DNA of 64,000 nt, taken from NCBI RefSeq assembly GCF_001945395.1, contig NZ_MSXV01000007.1:148501-212500 (forward strand), written 5' to 3'. Made by a program: the position numbers and the translations under genes. The notes under the pieces were generated by a model. That model did no database searches. It was not told where the DNA came from and saw nothing but the letters and a program-made list of their open reading frames with translations. Shown here in pieces: positions 38,722 to 49,564 of the stretch; the first letter of the stretch is position 1; every line of letters begins with the position of its first letter. The stretch is from Pseudomonas sp. PA15(2017). GTDB taxonomy: Bacteria > Pseudomonadota > Gammaproteobacteria > Pseudomonadales > Pseudomonadaceae.

Positions 38722-39837
38722 ATGGCAACGCTCGAACTGCGCAACGTCAACAAATCCTACGGCAGCGGCCTGACGGATACGCTGAAAAGCATCGATCTGA
38801 AAATCGACGATGGCGAATTCCTGATCCTGGTCGGCCCGTCGGGCTGCGGCAAATCCACCCTGATGAACTGCATCGCCGGGCTGGAGAGCATCAGCAACGG
38901 TGCCATCCTGGTCGACGGTGCCGACATCAGCGGCATGAGCCCCAAGGATCGTGACATCGCCATGGTTTTCCAGTCCTACGCGCTGTACCCGACCATGAAC
39001 GTGCGCGACAACATCGCCTTCGGCCTGAAGATGCGCAAGCTGGCTCCGGCGGCCATCGACGAGGAAGTGGCGCGCGTCGCCAAGCTGCTGCAGATCGAGC
39101 ACCTGCTGGGGCGCAAGCCCGGCCAACTCTCCGGCGGCCAGCAACAGCGCGTGGCCATGGGCCGGGCCCTGGCGCGGCGCCCGAAGATCTACCTGTTCGA
39201 CGAGCCGCTCTCCAACCTCGACGCCAAGCTACGGGTGGAGATGCGTACCGAAATCAAGCTGATGCACCAGCGCCTGAAGACCACCACGGTCTACGTCACC
39301 CACGACCAGATCGAGGCCATGACCCTGGGCGACAAGGTGGCGGTGATGAAGGACGGCGTGATTCAGCAATTCGGCACCCCGCAGCAGATCTACAACGATC
39401 CTTCCAACCTGTTCGTGGCGAGCTTCATCGGCTCGCCACCGATGAATTTCATTCCCGTGCAGGTGCAGCGTCGCGACGGGCAGGCCTGGGCCGTGCTGGC
39501 GTCGGCCGAGGGTCGTTGCGAGCTGCCCCTGGGCGAGCTGCCCGAGGGCGCGGAGCAGGGCGAACTGCTGCTCGGCGTGCGCCCCGAGCAGGTGCAACTG
39601 GCGAGCGGCCTGGCGCAGGCCAATACGCTGGCTGCCCAGGTGGAAGTCACCGAGCCCACCGGGCCGGACACCCTGGTATTCGTCACCGCCAATGACAGCA
39701 AGCTGTGCTGCCGCCTGGCGCCCGATCAGGCGCCGCCGGTGGGCCAGCGCCTGGAGCTGCATATCGATGCGGCGCGGGCACTGCTGTTCGATGCCAAGAG
39801 CGGCGAGCGCGTAAGGCCCCTGGCCCGTACGGCGTAA
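38722..39837 (+). CDS. gtsD: Sugar ABC transporter ATPase GtsD
   Basis: A 371-residue MalK/UgpC-type ATPase. Walker [12 protein letters not shown]-loop VFQSYALYP, signature [15 protein letters not shown], Walker [12 protein letters not shown], switch His in VTHDQIEA, and a C-terminal TOBE domain (about 240-365). Drives the GtsABC sugar importer; GGAGAG precedes the start. Confidence 0.94.
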   Translation: MATLELRNVNKSYGSGLTDTLKSIDLKIDDGEFLILVGPSGCGKSTLMNCIAGLESISNGAILVDGADISGMSPKDRDIAMVFQSYALYPTMNVRDNIAFGLKMRKLAPAAIDEEVARVAKLLQIEHLLGRKPGQLSGGQQQRVAMGRALARRPKIYLFDEPLSNLDAKLRVEMRTEIKLMHQRLKTTTVYVTHDQIEAMTLGDKVAVMKDGVIQQFGTPQQIYNDPSNLFVASFIGSPPMNFIPVQVQRRDGQAWAVLASAEGRCELPLGELPEGAEQGELLLGVRPEQVQLASGLAQANTLAAQVEVTEPTGPDTLVFVTANDSKLCCRLAPDQAPPVGQRLELHIDAARALLFDAKSGERVRPLARTA

Positions 39838-39915
39838 CCGGGCAACGTCACCTCTTTAGCGAATCGTTGAAAAGGAGTCGGCCTCGTAGTCCTGATGCCG
39901 GCATTGCAAAGCGGT

Positions 39916-39923
39916 AACAACAA
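39916..39923 (+). promoter_or_regulatory. Crc/Hfq catabolite-activity motif before the sugar porin
   Basis: Perfect AACAACAA 21 bases upstream of the porin ATG, just before its AGGAGAGG ribosome binding site. Confidence 0.65.
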
Positions 39924-39926
39924 TAA

Positions 39927-41177
<1,251 letters not shown>

Positions 41178-41211
41178 GGCGCACCTTAAGGTTGTGGCCG
41201 TAGCGCTTGCT

Positions 41212-41283
41212 CCCGGGTATCGCGTTGCTCAACCCAGGCTACCCATCTAACCGTAGCCTGGGTTGAGCGCAGCGATACCCGGG
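41212..41283. repeat. Large inverted repeat between convergent porin and hexR genes
   Basis: Two 31-base arms (41212-41242 and 41253-41283), pairing at 28 positions, from CCCGGGTATCGC through AACCCAGGCTAC and back. The loop is 10 bases. It belongs to the GTAGCCTGGGTTGAGCGCAG repeat family and could end transcription from both sides. Confidence 0.8.
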
Positions 41284-41347
41284 AATGCTTGCGCGCAGCT
41301 AAAGCATCGCCCTCAAACTGCGGCAGAGCCCATCATCGGACTGTCGA

Positions 41348-42217
41348 TCAAATCGGCTTTTCGCCGGCCGGGTAACGGCTGGCGTTGAGGCTTTCCTTGA
41401 TCTTGCGCAGGTGCGGCTGGAAATCCGCGCCGCGGCGCAGGGTCATGCCGGTTGCCAGGACGTCCAGCACCGTCAATTGGATGATGCGCGAAGTCATCGG
41501 CATGTAGATGTCGGTGTCCTCGGGCAACGGAATGTGCACGCTGAGGCTGCAGGCCTGGTCCAACGGCGAGCCGGCGGCGGTCAGGCCGAGCACCGAGGCG
41601 CCATTTCCCCGCGCCAGGCGAGCCACCTCGACCAGCTCACGGGTACGCCCGGTGTAAGAGATGATCACGAACAGATCACCGGTGTGCGCCACCGAGGCGA
41701 GCATGCGCTGCATCAGCACGTCGGCGTGGGCGGATACCGCCAGGTTGAAGCGAAAGAACTTGTGCTGGGCATCCAGAGCTACCGGCGCCGAGGCGCCAAG
41801 GCCGAAGAAGTGGATCTGCCTGGCCTGGATCAACAGGTCGACGGCGCGGCTGATCAAATTGGCGTCGAGGCTCTGCCAGGCGCTGTCCAGCGAGGCGATG
41901 GCGCTACCGAAGATCTTGCGCGTATAGGCCTCGGGGCCGTCGTCAGCCTCCACCGCGCGGCTCACGTACGCCGCGCCACTGGCCAGGCTCTGCGCCAGCT
42001 GCATCTTCAATTCCGGGTAACCGTTGACGCCGAACGAGCGGCAGAAACGGTTGACCGTCGGCTCGCTGACCTGAGCGGCCTGGGCGAGGGCGGCGATGCT
42101 CAGGCGGGTGGCCTGCTGCGGATTGAGCAGTATCACTTCGGCGACCTTGCGTTCGGCCTTGTTGAGGCTCTCGAGGCGGCCCTGGATCTGTTCGAGAAGG
42201 TTGCGCACGCGATCCAT
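41348..42217 (-). CDS. hexR: Transcriptional regulator HexR (RpiR family)
   Basis: A 289-residue regulator. N-terminal helix-turn-helix (about 35-60: [20 protein letters not shown]) and C-terminal SIS sugar-phosphate domain (about 125-260: [20 protein letters not shown]). HexR represses zwf, edd and gap and is released by KDPG (established in P. putida). It is divergent from zwf, whose promoter region has an imperfect HexR-like site, and its perfect site lies at 28848. Confidence 0.95.
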   Translation of the reverse strand: MDRVRNLLEQIQGRLESLNKAERKVAEVILLNPQQATRLSIAALAQAAQVSEPTVNRFCRSFGVNGYPELKMQLAQSLASGAAYVSRAVEADDGPEAYTRKIFGSAIASLDSAWQSLDANLISRAVDLLIQARQIHFFGLGASAPVALDAQHKFFRFNLAVSAHADVLMQRMLASVAHTGDLFVIISYTGRTRELVEVARLARGNGASVLGLTAAGSPLDQACSLSVHIPLPEDTDIYMPMTSRIIQLTVLDVLATGMTLRRGADFQPHLRKIKESLNASRYPAGEKPI

Positions 42218-42303
42218 TGTTGTCCTTGTCCGATGAAATGCCGGGTCAATCCTAAGCTGGGGCTGCTCTACTGGCTACTAGTACTATGCATTTCACGAAT
42301 ATG

Positions 42304-42320
42304 TTGTGTTTATTACTACA
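42304..42320. promoter_or_regulatory. Imperfect HexR-like site in the hexR-zwf promoter region
   Basis: TTGTGTTTATTACTACA has a good left half (TTGT) and a TACA right half, with one or two bases extra spacing relative to the consensus. Expected from known HexR control of zwf. Confidence 0.5.
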
Positions 42321-42333
42321 TTTCTGGTTGCGC

Positions 42334-42354
42334 GATAGCGGGTTACCCGCTATC
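42334..42354 (+). other. Hairpin in the zwf leader
   Basis: GATAGCGGG and CCCGCTATC form a perfect 9-base stem around TTA, 31 bases before the zwf ATG. It may be an operator palindrome or an mRNA structure. Confidence 0.55.
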
Positions 42355-42372
42355 AATAGGGCAACTTGATAG

Positions 42373-42380
42373 AAGAACAA
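42373..42380 (+). promoter_or_regulatory. Possible Crc/Hfq motif at the zwf start
   Basis: AAGAACAA fits AANAANAA but not the stricter AAYAAYAA. It occupies the ribosome binding position five bases before the ATG. Confidence 0.4.
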
Positions 42381-42385
42381 AGATC

Positions 42386-43855
42386 ATGTCGATGACTCCC
42401 GTTGAGCCTTGTACCCTCGCTCTGTTCGGCGCCCTGGGCGACCTGGCATTGCGCAAGCTGTTCCCCGCCCTCTACCAGCTCGACCGCGCTGGCTTGCTGC
42501 ACGAGGATACCCAGTTGCTCGCGCTGGCGCGCGATGGCGGTGACCCCGGCAAGCACCTGAGCACCATCGATGCGCATTTGCGTCGCTACCTGCCGGCCAC
42601 CGAGTTGGACGAGGCGGCGATGCAGCGTTTCCAGGCGCGCCTGCGCTACCTGAGCATGGAATTCCTGCCGCCGGACACCTACCCGCAGCTGGCCGAGATG
42701 GTCGGCAGCGGTCGCCAGCTGATCGCCTATTTCGCCACGCCAGCCTCGGTGTACGGCGGCATCTGCGCCAACCTGGCAGCGGTCGGCCTGGCCGAGAACA
42801 CCCGGGTAGTGCTGGAGAAACCCATAGGCCATGACCTCGACTCGTCGCGCGCGGTCAACGATGCGGTGGCGGCCTATTTCCCGGAAAGCCAGGTCTACCG
42901 GATCGACCACTACCTGGGCAAGGAAACGGTGCAGAATCTCATCGCCCTGCGTTTTGCCAACAGCCTGTTCGAAACCCAGTGGAACCAGAACCACATCACC
43001 CACGTGGAAATCACCGTGGCGGAAAAGGTCGGTATCGAAGGGCGCTGGGGCTACTTCGACAAGGCCGGTCAGCTGCGTGACATGATCCAGAACCACCTGC
43101 TGCAACTGCTCTGTCTGATCGCCATGGACCCGCCAGGCGACCTGTCCGCCGACGCCATCCGTGACGAGAAGGTCAAGGTGCTCAAGGCCCTCGAGCCGAT
43201 GACCGCCGAACAGCTGTCGCGTCATGTGGTGCGCGGTCAATACGTGGCCGGCACCAGCGATGGCAAGCCGGTTCCCGGCTACCTGGAAGAAGAGAACTCC
43301 AACGCCCAGAGCGACACCGAAACCTTCGTCGCCCTGCGCGCCGACATCCGTAACTGGCGTTGGGCCGGCGTGCCGTTCTACCTGCGTACCGGCAAGCGCA
43401 TGGCGCAGAAGCTGTCGCAGATCGTCATCCACTTCAAGGAACCGCCGCACTACATCTTCGCGCCGGAGCAACGCCAGCTGATCGGCAACAAGCTGATCAT
43501 CCGCCTGCAGCCGGACGAGAGTATTTCCCTGCAGGTGATGACCAAGGACCAGGGACTGGACAAGGGCATGCAGCTACGCAGCGGGCCGCTGCAGCTGAAC
43601 TTTTCCACTGCCTACAAGAGCGCGCGGATTCCCGACGCCTACGAGCGTCTGCTGCTGGAAGTGATGCGCGGCAATCAGAACCTGTTCGTGCGCAAGGACG
43701 AGATCGAGCACGCCTGGCAGTGGTGCGATCAGCTGATCGCCGGCTGGAAGAAACTCGGCGACCCGCCCAAGCCGTACGTCGCCGGCACCTGGGGGCCGAT
43801 GAGTTCCATCGCCCTGATCACTCGCGACGGGAGGGCCTGGTATGGCGATCTCTGA
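42386..43855 (+). CDS. zwf: Glucose-6-phosphate 1-dehydrogenase
   Basis: A 489-residue enzyme that oxidises glucose-6-phosphate to 6-phosphogluconolactone. [17 protein letters not shown] is the NADP site, and [15 protein letters not shown] contains the catalytic Lys/His motif. The open frame extends upstream to 41411 across antisense hexR and both regulatory regions; similarity begins only at [15 protein letters not shown], so 42386 is used. Followed by pgl with a 14-base overlap. Confidence 0.96.
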   Translation: MSMTPVEPCTLALFGALGDLALRKLFPALYQLDRAGLLHEDTQLLALARDGGDPGKHLSTIDAHLRRYLPATELDEAAMQRFQARLRYLSMEFLPPDTYPQLAEMVGSGRQLIAYFATPASVYGGICANLAAVGLAENTRVVLEKPIGHDLDSSRAVNDAVAAYFPESQVYRIDHYLGKETVQNLIALRFANSLFETQWNQNHITHVEITVAEKVGIEGRWGYFDKAGQLRDMIQNHLLQLLCLIAMDPPGDLSADAIRDEKVKVLKALEPMTAEQLSRHVVRGQYVAGTSDGKPVPGYLEEENSNAQSDTETFVALRADIRNWRWAGVPFYLRTGKRMAQKLSQIVIHFKEPPHYIFAPEQRQLIGNKLIIRLQPDESISLQVMTKDQGLDKGMQLRSGPLQLNFSTAYKSARIPDAYERLLLEVMRGNQNLFVRKDEIEHAWQWCDQLIAGWKKLGDPPKPYVAGTWGPMSSIALITRDGRAWYGDL

Positions 43856-44555
43856 CCTCGAATTTCCCGCGGGCGTGGTCGCCCGCAGTCACAGCGACGC
43901 GCAGCATCTGGCGAACGCGCTGGCCGAGAACGTGGCCGGCGCGCTGCGCGCTGCCATCGACAGCCGCGGCCAGGCGACCCTGGTGGTGTCCGGTGGGCGC
44001 AGCCCGATCGCTTTTTTCAAGGCGCTCGCGCAGCAGCCGTTGCCCTGGGCCAAGGTGCTGGTGAGCCTGGCCGACGAGCGCTGGGTACCAACCAGCCACG
44101 AGGACAGCAACGAGGCGCTGGTGCGTCGTCATCTGCTGCAGGGGCCGGCTGCCGAGGCCCGCTTACTGGGGTTGTATCAACGTGCTGGCAGCCTCGAGGA
44201 GGCCGCTGAACTTGCCGAGCAGACGCTGCGTGACCTGCCGGGCATCGATGTGCTGGTACTGGGCATGGGCACCGACGGGCATACTGCCTCGCTGTTTCCG
44301 GACAGCCCGAACCTGGAGCAGGCGCTTGGCGATCAATGCCCGCGCCGTTGTCTGCCGATGCTGGCGCCGAACGTGCCGCACCAACGGCTGACCCTGACCC
44401 TGCCGCTACTCGGGGCGGCCCGCCTGCCGCTGCTGGCGATCGAGGGGCCGGGCAAGCTCGCGGTACTCGAGCAGGCCTTGCAGCAAGACAATCAAAAGAA
44501 CATGCCGATCAGCGCGTTTTTGCGCGCGCCGCTCGAAATCTACTGGTGCCCTTAG
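43842..44555 (+). CDS. pgl: 6-phosphogluconolactonase
   Basis: A 237-residue DevB/SOL family lactonase. [24 protein letters not shown] and [13 protein letters not shown] are typical. It hydrolyses the lactone made by Zwf. Start lies within the end of zwf. Confidence 0.94.
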   Translation: MAISDLEFPAGVVARSHSDAQHLANALAENVAGALRAAIDSRGQATLVVSGGRSPIAFFKALAQQPLPWAKVLVSLADERWVPTSHEDSNEALVRRHLLQGPAAEARLLGLYQRAGSLEEAAELAEQTLRDLPGIDVLVLGMGTDGHTASLFPDSPNLEQALGDQCPRRCLPMLAPNVPHQRLTLTLPLLGAARLPLLAIEGPGKLAVLEQALQQDNQKNMPISAFLRAPLEIYWCP

Positions 44556-44574
44556 GCCCGAAAGGAACACGACC

Positions 44575-45234
44575 ATGACACAAGCCATCAGCCGTCCAGC
44601 CCCGACCATGGCGGAAAAGATCGAAAGTATCGACGCGCTCTGCGCCCGTGCGCGAATCATGCCGGTGATCACCATTGCCCGTGAAGAAGACATTCTGCCG
44701 CTGGCCGACGCCCTGGATGCCGGCGGTCTGCAAGTGCTGGAAATCACCCTGCGCTCGCCCCATGGCCTGACCGCCATCCGCCGCCTGCGCAAAGAACGCC
44801 CGCACCTGTGCGTGGGGGCCGGCACGGTGCTCGATCGCCATATGCTCGAAGCGGTGGAGGAGGCCGGTGCCCAGTTCATCGTCAGCCCCGGCTCCACCGA
44901 CGAACTGCTGCGCGCTGCACTGCAAAGCCCGGTGCCGATGCTCCCTGGCGTGGCCAGTGCCTCGGAGATCATGGTCGGCTATGCCCTGGGCTATCGCCGC
45001 TTCAAGCTGTTCCCGGCCGAGGTCTGCGGCGGTACTGCCGCGCTCAAGGCGCTGGGCGGTCCATTTGGCGATATCCGCTTCTGCCCGACCGGCGGCGTCG
45101 GCCCGGCCAACGTGCAAAACTACATGGCGCTGCCCAATGTGATGTGCGTGGGCGGCAGCTGGATGCTCGACAGCAGCAAAGGCTGGGACGCCGTGCGCCA
45201 AGCCAGTGCCGACGCCCTGGCGCTGCTGGGCTGA
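44575..45234 (+). CDS. eda: KDPG aldolase
   Basis: A 219-residue class I aldolase splitting 2-keto-3-deoxy-6-phosphogluconate into pyruvate and glyceraldehyde-3-phosphate. Schiff-base Lys lies in RRFKLFPAEVCGG, Glu in LEITLRSP, and PGVASASEIM is conserved. GAAAGGAA lies before the ATG. Closes the zwf-pgl-eda operon. Confidence 0.96.
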   Translation: MTQAISRPAPTMAEKIESIDALCARARIMPVITIAREEDILPLADALDAGGLQVLEITLRSPHGLTAIRRLRKERPHLCVGAGTVLDRHMLEAVEEAGAQFIVSPGSTDELLRAALQSPVPMLPGVASASEIMVGYALGYRRFKLFPAEVCGGTAALKALGGPFGDIRFCPTGGVGPANVQNYMALPNVMCVGGSWMLDSSKGWDAVRQASADALALLG

Positions 45235-45239
45235 GTCTC

Positions 45240-45258
45240 GGCCCGCGACACGCGGGCC
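45240..45258 (+). terminator. GC-rich hairpin after eda
   Basis: GGCCCGCG and CGCGGGCC pair around ACA. Only a poor T-tract follows, so it is at best a weak terminator and may allow read-through into the next gene. Confidence 0.5.
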
Positions 45259-45327
45259 TGCTTGAACATTTCCGTCGCCGGCTCGATGCCTCTGTCGCGC
45301 CGGCGTCTCTATTTTCGAGGTTCGCGA

Positions 45328-46146
45328 ATGACCCTGCGCATCAGCAAAGACACTCGCTTGTGCATGTCGCTCTCCGGGCGGCCCGGTAACTTCGGCACGC
45401 GCTTTCAGAACTATCTGTACCGCGAGCTGGAGCTGGATTACCTGTACAAGGCCTTCACCACCACCGATCTGCCGGCGGCCATTGGCGGCATTCGCGCCCT
45501 TGGCGTGCGCGGCTGCGCGGTGTCGATGCCGTTCAAGGAGGCCTGCATCGAACACCTCGATGGCTTGCACGACTCGGCGGCGACGCTGCAGTCGGTCAAC
45601 ACCATCGTAGCCGATGATGGCCGCCTGACCGGCTACAACACCGACTACAGCGCGGTGGTGAAACTGTTGCAGAAACACGGCGTGCCTGCGGCCAGTCGCT
45701 ATGCCCTGCGCGGCAGCGGCGGCATGGCCAAGGCCGTGGCCTGCGCACTGCGCGACAGCGGCTTCGCCGACGGTAGCATCATCGCCCGCAACGAGACGGC
45801 GGGCAGGGCGCTGGCCGAGCAATGCGGCGTGCACTGGAGCGAGGCGCTGGACGCCGAGCCGGCACAGCTGCTGGTCAACGTCACGCCCCTTGGCATGCGC
45901 GGCGCCGAGGCCGGCCAGCTGGCCTTCAGCGAGCAGGCGGTGGCAGCAGCGCAGTGGGTTTTCGATGTGGTCGCCGTGCCGGTGGAAACTCCGCTGATTC
46001 GTCTGGCACGTTCCCTGGGCAAGCCGGTGATCACCGGTGGCGAAGTGATCGTGCTGCAAGCCGTCGAGCAATTCGTGCTGTACACCGGCGTGCGCCCCGA
46101 TGCCGAGCTGATCGAACGGGCGGCGCGCTGCGCTCTGGCCGAGTAA
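45328..46146 (+). CDS. Shikimate dehydrogenase-like protein (SdhL type)
   Basis: A 272-residue member of the AroE superfamily. Catalytic Lys and Asp are kept (VSMPFKEAC; YNTDYSAV) and the NADP fold has GSGGMAKAVACAL. The substrate-pocket serine motif of true AroE is replaced by LCMSLSGRPGNFGTRFQNYL, which matches H. influenzae HI0607 (SDH-L) very closely. Such proteins have little activity on shikimate, and their substrate is uncertain. CGAGG lies 9 bases before ATG 45328. It follows eda by 93 bases on the same strand and may be part of that operon. Confidence 0.88.
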   Translation: MTLRISKDTRLCMSLSGRPGNFGTRFQNYLYRELELDYLYKAFTTTDLPAAIGGIRALGVRGCAVSMPFKEACIEHLDGLHDSAATLQSVNTIVADDGRLTGYNTDYSAVVKLLQKHGVPAASRYALRGSGGMAKAVACALRDSGFADGSIIARNETAGRALAEQCGVHWSEALDAEPAQLLVNVTPLGMRGAEAGQLAFSEQAVAAAQWVFDVVAVPVETPLIRLARSLGKPVITGGEVIVLQAVEQFVLYTGVRPDAELIERAARCALAE

Positions 46147-46547
46147 GGCGCTCAGGTCGCCGTCTCGGCCCGCGCGAATTCGGTGGCGGCCTTGCCGTGA
46201 AACTGGCGGCGCAAGCACCATTCGCCGCAGGTCGCGGCTCCTTCACGACTGCAGATTCAGCACCAATCGTGTAGGCGCGTCGCCCCGACGCGAACGCTCT
46301 CGCGCGCTGAGGACCCCGGGTGCCCTTACCGGCAATTTGTAAGACGGTGTCATTAAAAGTTTGCACTTTCCGTTTCCCAGCCAAGTCGTAAAAGGTGTAG
46401 GGCATGGCGCTGCGTCGAGCGCTCTGCCAGACGCTGGCTTCGCCGTAGCGCCATGCCCTGCAATCCGAACGGAACGCCTTACCCAGGCTTCCGAAGCCAG
46501 GTGCGTCGCTAATCGGCGGCCGCCGACAGACGAGCAAGGAGATAGCC
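46147..46547. other. 401-base gene-free interval with a 61-base imperfect palindrome
   Basis: No gene is supported. At 46399-46459, AGGGCATGGCGCTGCG and CGTAGCGCCATGCCCT pair at 15 of 16 positions around a 29-base loop region that can itself fold. This is likely an intergenic repeat or RNA structure. The end of the interval holds the promoter and AAGGAGA site of the small gene at 46548. Confidence 0.55.
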
Positions 46548-46706
46548 ATGGGCTTGGGAACCATACTGCTGATCATTCTGATCCTGATGCTGATTGGTGC
46601 CATACCGGCATGGCCGCACAGCCGCAGCTGGGGCTACGGGCCTACCGGCGGCCTTGGACTGGTGCTGGTCATCGTGCTGGTACTGCTGCTACTGGGCTAC
46701 ATATGA
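46548..46706 (+). CDS. Small DUF3309 membrane protein
   Basis: A 52-residue protein starting MGLGTILLIILILMLIGAI and ending with VIVLVLLLLGYI. Two hydrophobic helices flank the conserved centre WPHSRSWGYGPTGG, which is the DUF3309 signature. AAGGAGA lies 6 bases before the ATG. Function is unknown; such proteins are widespread in pseudomonads and other proteobacteria. It stands alone between sdhL and the DNA repair operon. Confidence 0.9.
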   Translation: MGLGTILLIILILMLIGAIPAWPHSRSWGYGPTGGLGLVLVIVLVLLLLGYI

Positions 46707-46711
46707 GCCAG

Positions 46712-46734
46712 CGCCTGCATCGCTGATGCAGGCG
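46712..46734 (+). terminator. Hairpin after the DUF3309 gene
   Basis: CGCCTGCATC and GATGCAGGCG form a perfect 10-base stem with a 3-base loop. No T-tract follows; it may be a rho-assisted end or a stability hairpin. Confidence 0.5.
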
Positions 46735-46814
46735 TCGCCGTCGGCGGTTCTCGCCGCTGACGGTGGCCCAGCCCCGCAACATCCCCCTCATCTCTCACCC
46801 CGGAGGTCGCCTGC

Positions 46815-47828
46815 TTGGATCTGGTGATTGCACGGCCCGAAGGCCTGTATTGTCCTCCCGGAGATTTCTACATCGACCCCTGGCGTCCCGTCGAGCGCGC
46901 CGTTATCACCCATGGCCATGGCGACCATGCGCGCACCGGCAGCGCCCATTACCTGGCCGCAGCGCCGGGCGAGGGTATTCTGCGTACGCGCCTGGGCCGC
47001 GACATAAACCTGCAGACCCTGGCCTACGGCGAAATCATCGACCACCACGGCGTCACCCTGAGCTTCCACCCTGCCGGGCACGTGCTGGGATCGGCTCAGG
47101 TGCGCCTGGAGTACCGGGGCGAAGTCTGGGTCGCGTCAGGCGACTACAAGGTCGAGCCGGACGGCACCTGCGACCCTTTTGAGCCGGTGCGATGCCACAC
47201 CTTCATCACCGAATCGACCTTCGGTCTGCCGATCTACCGTTGGCAGCCCCAGGCGCAGATCTTCGCGGGCATCAACGACTGGTGGCGGCAGAACCAGCAA
47301 GCCGGTCGCGCCAGCGTGCTGTTCTGCTACGCCTTCGGCAAGGCGCAGCGCATCCTCCACGGCATCGATGAAAGCATTGGGCCGATCCTTGGCCATGGCT
47401 CCATGGAACCGCTGCATCAGGTGTATCGCGATGCCGGTGTCTACCTGCCCGAAACACGCTACGCCGGCGATGTGCCCAAGGGTGATCCGCTGCTGCGCCA
47501 GGCGCTGGTGCTGGCGCCGCCATCGGCTGGCGGCAGCACCTGGATCCGCCGCTTCGGCGACTATAGCGATGCCTTCGCCAGCGGCTGGATGCTGCTGCGC
47601 GGCACGCGTCGGCGCCGCGGCGTGGACCGCGGTTTCGTGCTGTCCGACCATGCCGACTGGCCGGGCTTGCTGTGGGCCATCGAGCAGACCGGCGCCGAGC
47701 GGGTGATGGTCACCCACGGCTCGGTGAACATCCTCGTTCGCCATCTGCGCGAGCAGGGCCTGGACGCCCAGGCCTTCGCCACCGAATACGGTGAGGAAGA
47801 AGACGCCGCGGTCGAGGCGAGTTCATGA
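46815..47828 (+). CDS. Ligase-associated DNA exonuclease (metallo-beta-lactamase fold)
   Basis: A 337-residue MBL/beta-CASP-like nuclease. The metal motif THGHGDHAR and histidines in PAGHVLGSAQ, SDHADWPG and VTHGSVNIL are present. It belongs to the Lhr-ligase DNA repair cluster described in P. putida. TTG is the likely start (MDLVIARPEGLYCP is conserved, with GGAGG 9 bases upstream); GTG 46824 is the alternative. Overlaps the ligase gene by four bases. Confidence 0.9.
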   Translation: MDLVIARPEGLYCPPGDFYIDPWRPVERAVITHGHGDHARTGSAHYLAAAPGEGILRTRLGRDINLQTLAYGEIIDHHGVTLSFHPAGHVLGSAQVRLEYRGEVWVASGDYKVEPDGTCDPFEPVRCHTFITESTFGLPIYRWQPQAQIFAGINDWWRQNQQAGRASVLFCYAFGKAQRILHGIDESIGPILGHGSMEPLHQVYRDAGVYLPETRYAGDVPKGDPLLRQALVLAPPSAGGSTWIRRFGDYSDAFASGWMLLRGTRRRRGVDRGFVLSDHADWPGLLWAIEQTGAERVMVTHGSVNILVRHLREQGLDAQAFATEYGEEEDAAVEASS

Positions 47829-49564
47829 TCGCTTTCGCGCAGCTTTATGCGCGCCTCGATGCCACTACCTCGAGCAACGCCAAGCTCGCTGCCCTGCAGG
47901 ATTACCTGCGCGATGCCGAGCCCGCTGATGCCGCCTGGGCCGTGTACTTTCTGGCCGGCGGCCGACCACGGCAATTGGTGCCTTCGCGGCAACTGCGCGA
48001 ACTGGCGATGCAGCGTGCGGGCCTGTCCGACTGGTTGTTCGAGGAGAGCTATTCGGCGGTGGGCGACCTGGCGGAAACCATCGCGCTGTTGTTGCCCGAG
48101 GCCACCTCGACCTCCGGAGACGGCCTGGCGGTGTGGGTCGAGCAGAAACTGCTGCCGTTGCGCGGTCTGCCGCCTGATGAACTGGCGATGCGTCTGGACG
48201 CCCTGTGGGCGCAGCTCGACCGGCAATCGTTGATGGTCAGCATCAAGCTGATCACCGGCGCGTTCCGGGTCGGGGTTTCCAAGCTGTTGGTCACCCGCGC
48301 CCTGGCGGCCATCGCCGAGGTGGACGCCAAGCGTGTTGCCCAGCGCCTGGTCGGCTATACCGACCTGTCGAATCGGCCCACGGCGGCGTCCTATGAACGG
48401 CTCATCGCCGCTGAATCAGAAGACGAGCACGCCCAGCGCGGTGGCCAGCCTTATCCATTCTTTCTCGCCCATCCGCTGCAGCGCCCGCTGGAGGAGTTCG
48501 ACGCCAGCCTGGGGGCACCCGGCGACTGGCTGATCGAATGGAAGTGGGATGGCATTCGCGCGCAGCTGGTCAAGCGCGATGGCCAGTTGTGGGTCTGGTC
48601 GCGTGGCGAAGAATTGATCAGCGAGCGCTTTCCCGAGCTGCAGGAGTTGGCGCCGCTGTTGCCCGACGGCACGGTGATCGATGGCGAGCTGGTGGTCTGG
48701 CGGCATGCGCCGGATGCGACCGCCAGGCAGGGCGAGTTGATGGCCGCAGCGGCGTCCGTGCCTGCCGAGCGCCTCAACGATCAGGTCGAGGAGCAGCTCG
48801 AACGATTCGGCATCCAGCCGTTCGCTCTCTTGCAGCAGCGCATCGGCCGCAAGACCCTCAGCCGCAAACTGCTCGAGGAAGTGCCGGTGGCGGTGCTCGC
48901 TTACGACCTGCTGGAATGGCAGGGCGAGGACTGGCGCAGCCACCCGCAGCACCAGCGCCGTGCGCAGATGGAACAGGTGGTGGCCAACTGCGCCAGCCCC
49001 CGGCTGATGCCGTCGCCGCTGCTGCATGGCGACACTTGGCAGACTCTCGCCGAGCAGCGCGAAGCCTCACGCTCGCTGGGCGTCGAGGGCATGATGCTCA
49101 AGGCCCGTGAGTCGGCCTATGGCGTGGGGCGCAGCAAGGACGTTGGGGTGTGGTGGAAATGGAAGATCGACCCGTTGAGCGTCGACGCCGTGCTGATCTA
49201 CGCCCAGCGCGGTCATGGCCGCCGCGCCAGTTTGTACAGCGATTACACCTTTGCCGTGTGGGACGGCGCGCCGGGTGATCCCGAACGGCGTCTGGTGCCC
49301 TTCGCCAAGGCCTACTCGGGGCTTACCGACGAGGAAATGCGCAAGGTGGATGCCATCGTGCGCAAGACCACGGTGGAGAAATTCGGCCCGGTGCGCAGCG
49401 TCACCCCTAGCCTGGTGTTCGAGCTGGGCTTCGAGGGCATCGCCCGTTCGCCCCGGCACAAGAGCGGCATCGCCGTGCGCTTTCCGCGGATGCTGCGCTG
49501 GCGTCATGACAAAGGCGTGGAGGAGGCCGACACTCTGGAGCTGCTGCAGGAATTGCTGCCATGA
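47825..49564 (+). CDS. ATP-dependent DNA ligase (Lhr-cluster type)
   Basis: A 579-residue ligase. N-terminal DNA-binding domain (about 1-200), then nucleotidyltransferase motif [12 protein letters not shown] with the AMP-accepting Lys near residue 240, motif [11 protein letters not shown] near 290, motif [12 protein letters not shown], motif V WWKWKID, and a C-terminal OB domain. An unusual insert of about 35 residues (near 297-332, ending before [13 protein letters not shown]) is charged and helical. Acts with the exonuclease, helicase and PdeM. ATG overlaps both neighbours by four bases. Confidence 0.92.
   Translation: MIAFAQLYARLDATTSSNAKLAALQDYLRDAEPADAAWAVYFLAGGRPRQLVPSRQLRELAMQRAGLSDWLFEESYSAVGDLAETIALLLPEATSTSGDGLAVWVEQKLLPLRGLPPDELAMRLDALWAQLDRQSLMVSIKLITGAFRVGVSKLLVTRALAAIAEVDAKRVAQRLVGYTDLSNRPTAASYERLIAAESEDEHAQRGGQPYPFFLAHPLQRPLEEFDASLGAPGDWLIEWKWDGIRAQLVKRDGQLWVWSRGEELISERFPELQELAPLLPDGTVIDGELVVWRHAPDATARQGELMAAAASVPAERLNDQVEEQLERFGIQPFALLQQRIGRKTLSRKLLEEVPVAVLAYDLLEWQGEDWRSHPQHQRRAQMEQVVANCASPRLMPSPLLHGDTWQTLAEQREASRSLGVEGMMLKARESAYGVGRSKDVGVWWKWKIDPLSVDAVLIYAQRGHGRRASLYSDYTFAVWDGAPGDPERRLVPFAKAYSGLTDEEMRKVDAIVRKTTVEKFGPVRSVTPSLVFELGFEGIARSPRHKSGIAVRFPRMLRWRHDKGVEEADTLELLQELLP

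Noticed and set aside
41411..42385. Extension of the zwf frame upstream as an N-terminal fusion
   Set aside because: It is antisense to hexR and crosses both promoter regions, including stretches without protein-like sequence. Zwf similarity starts at 42386.
46399..46459. Integron attC site
   Set aside because: The palindrome lacks the GTTRRRY core sites and no integrase or cassette structure is nearby.
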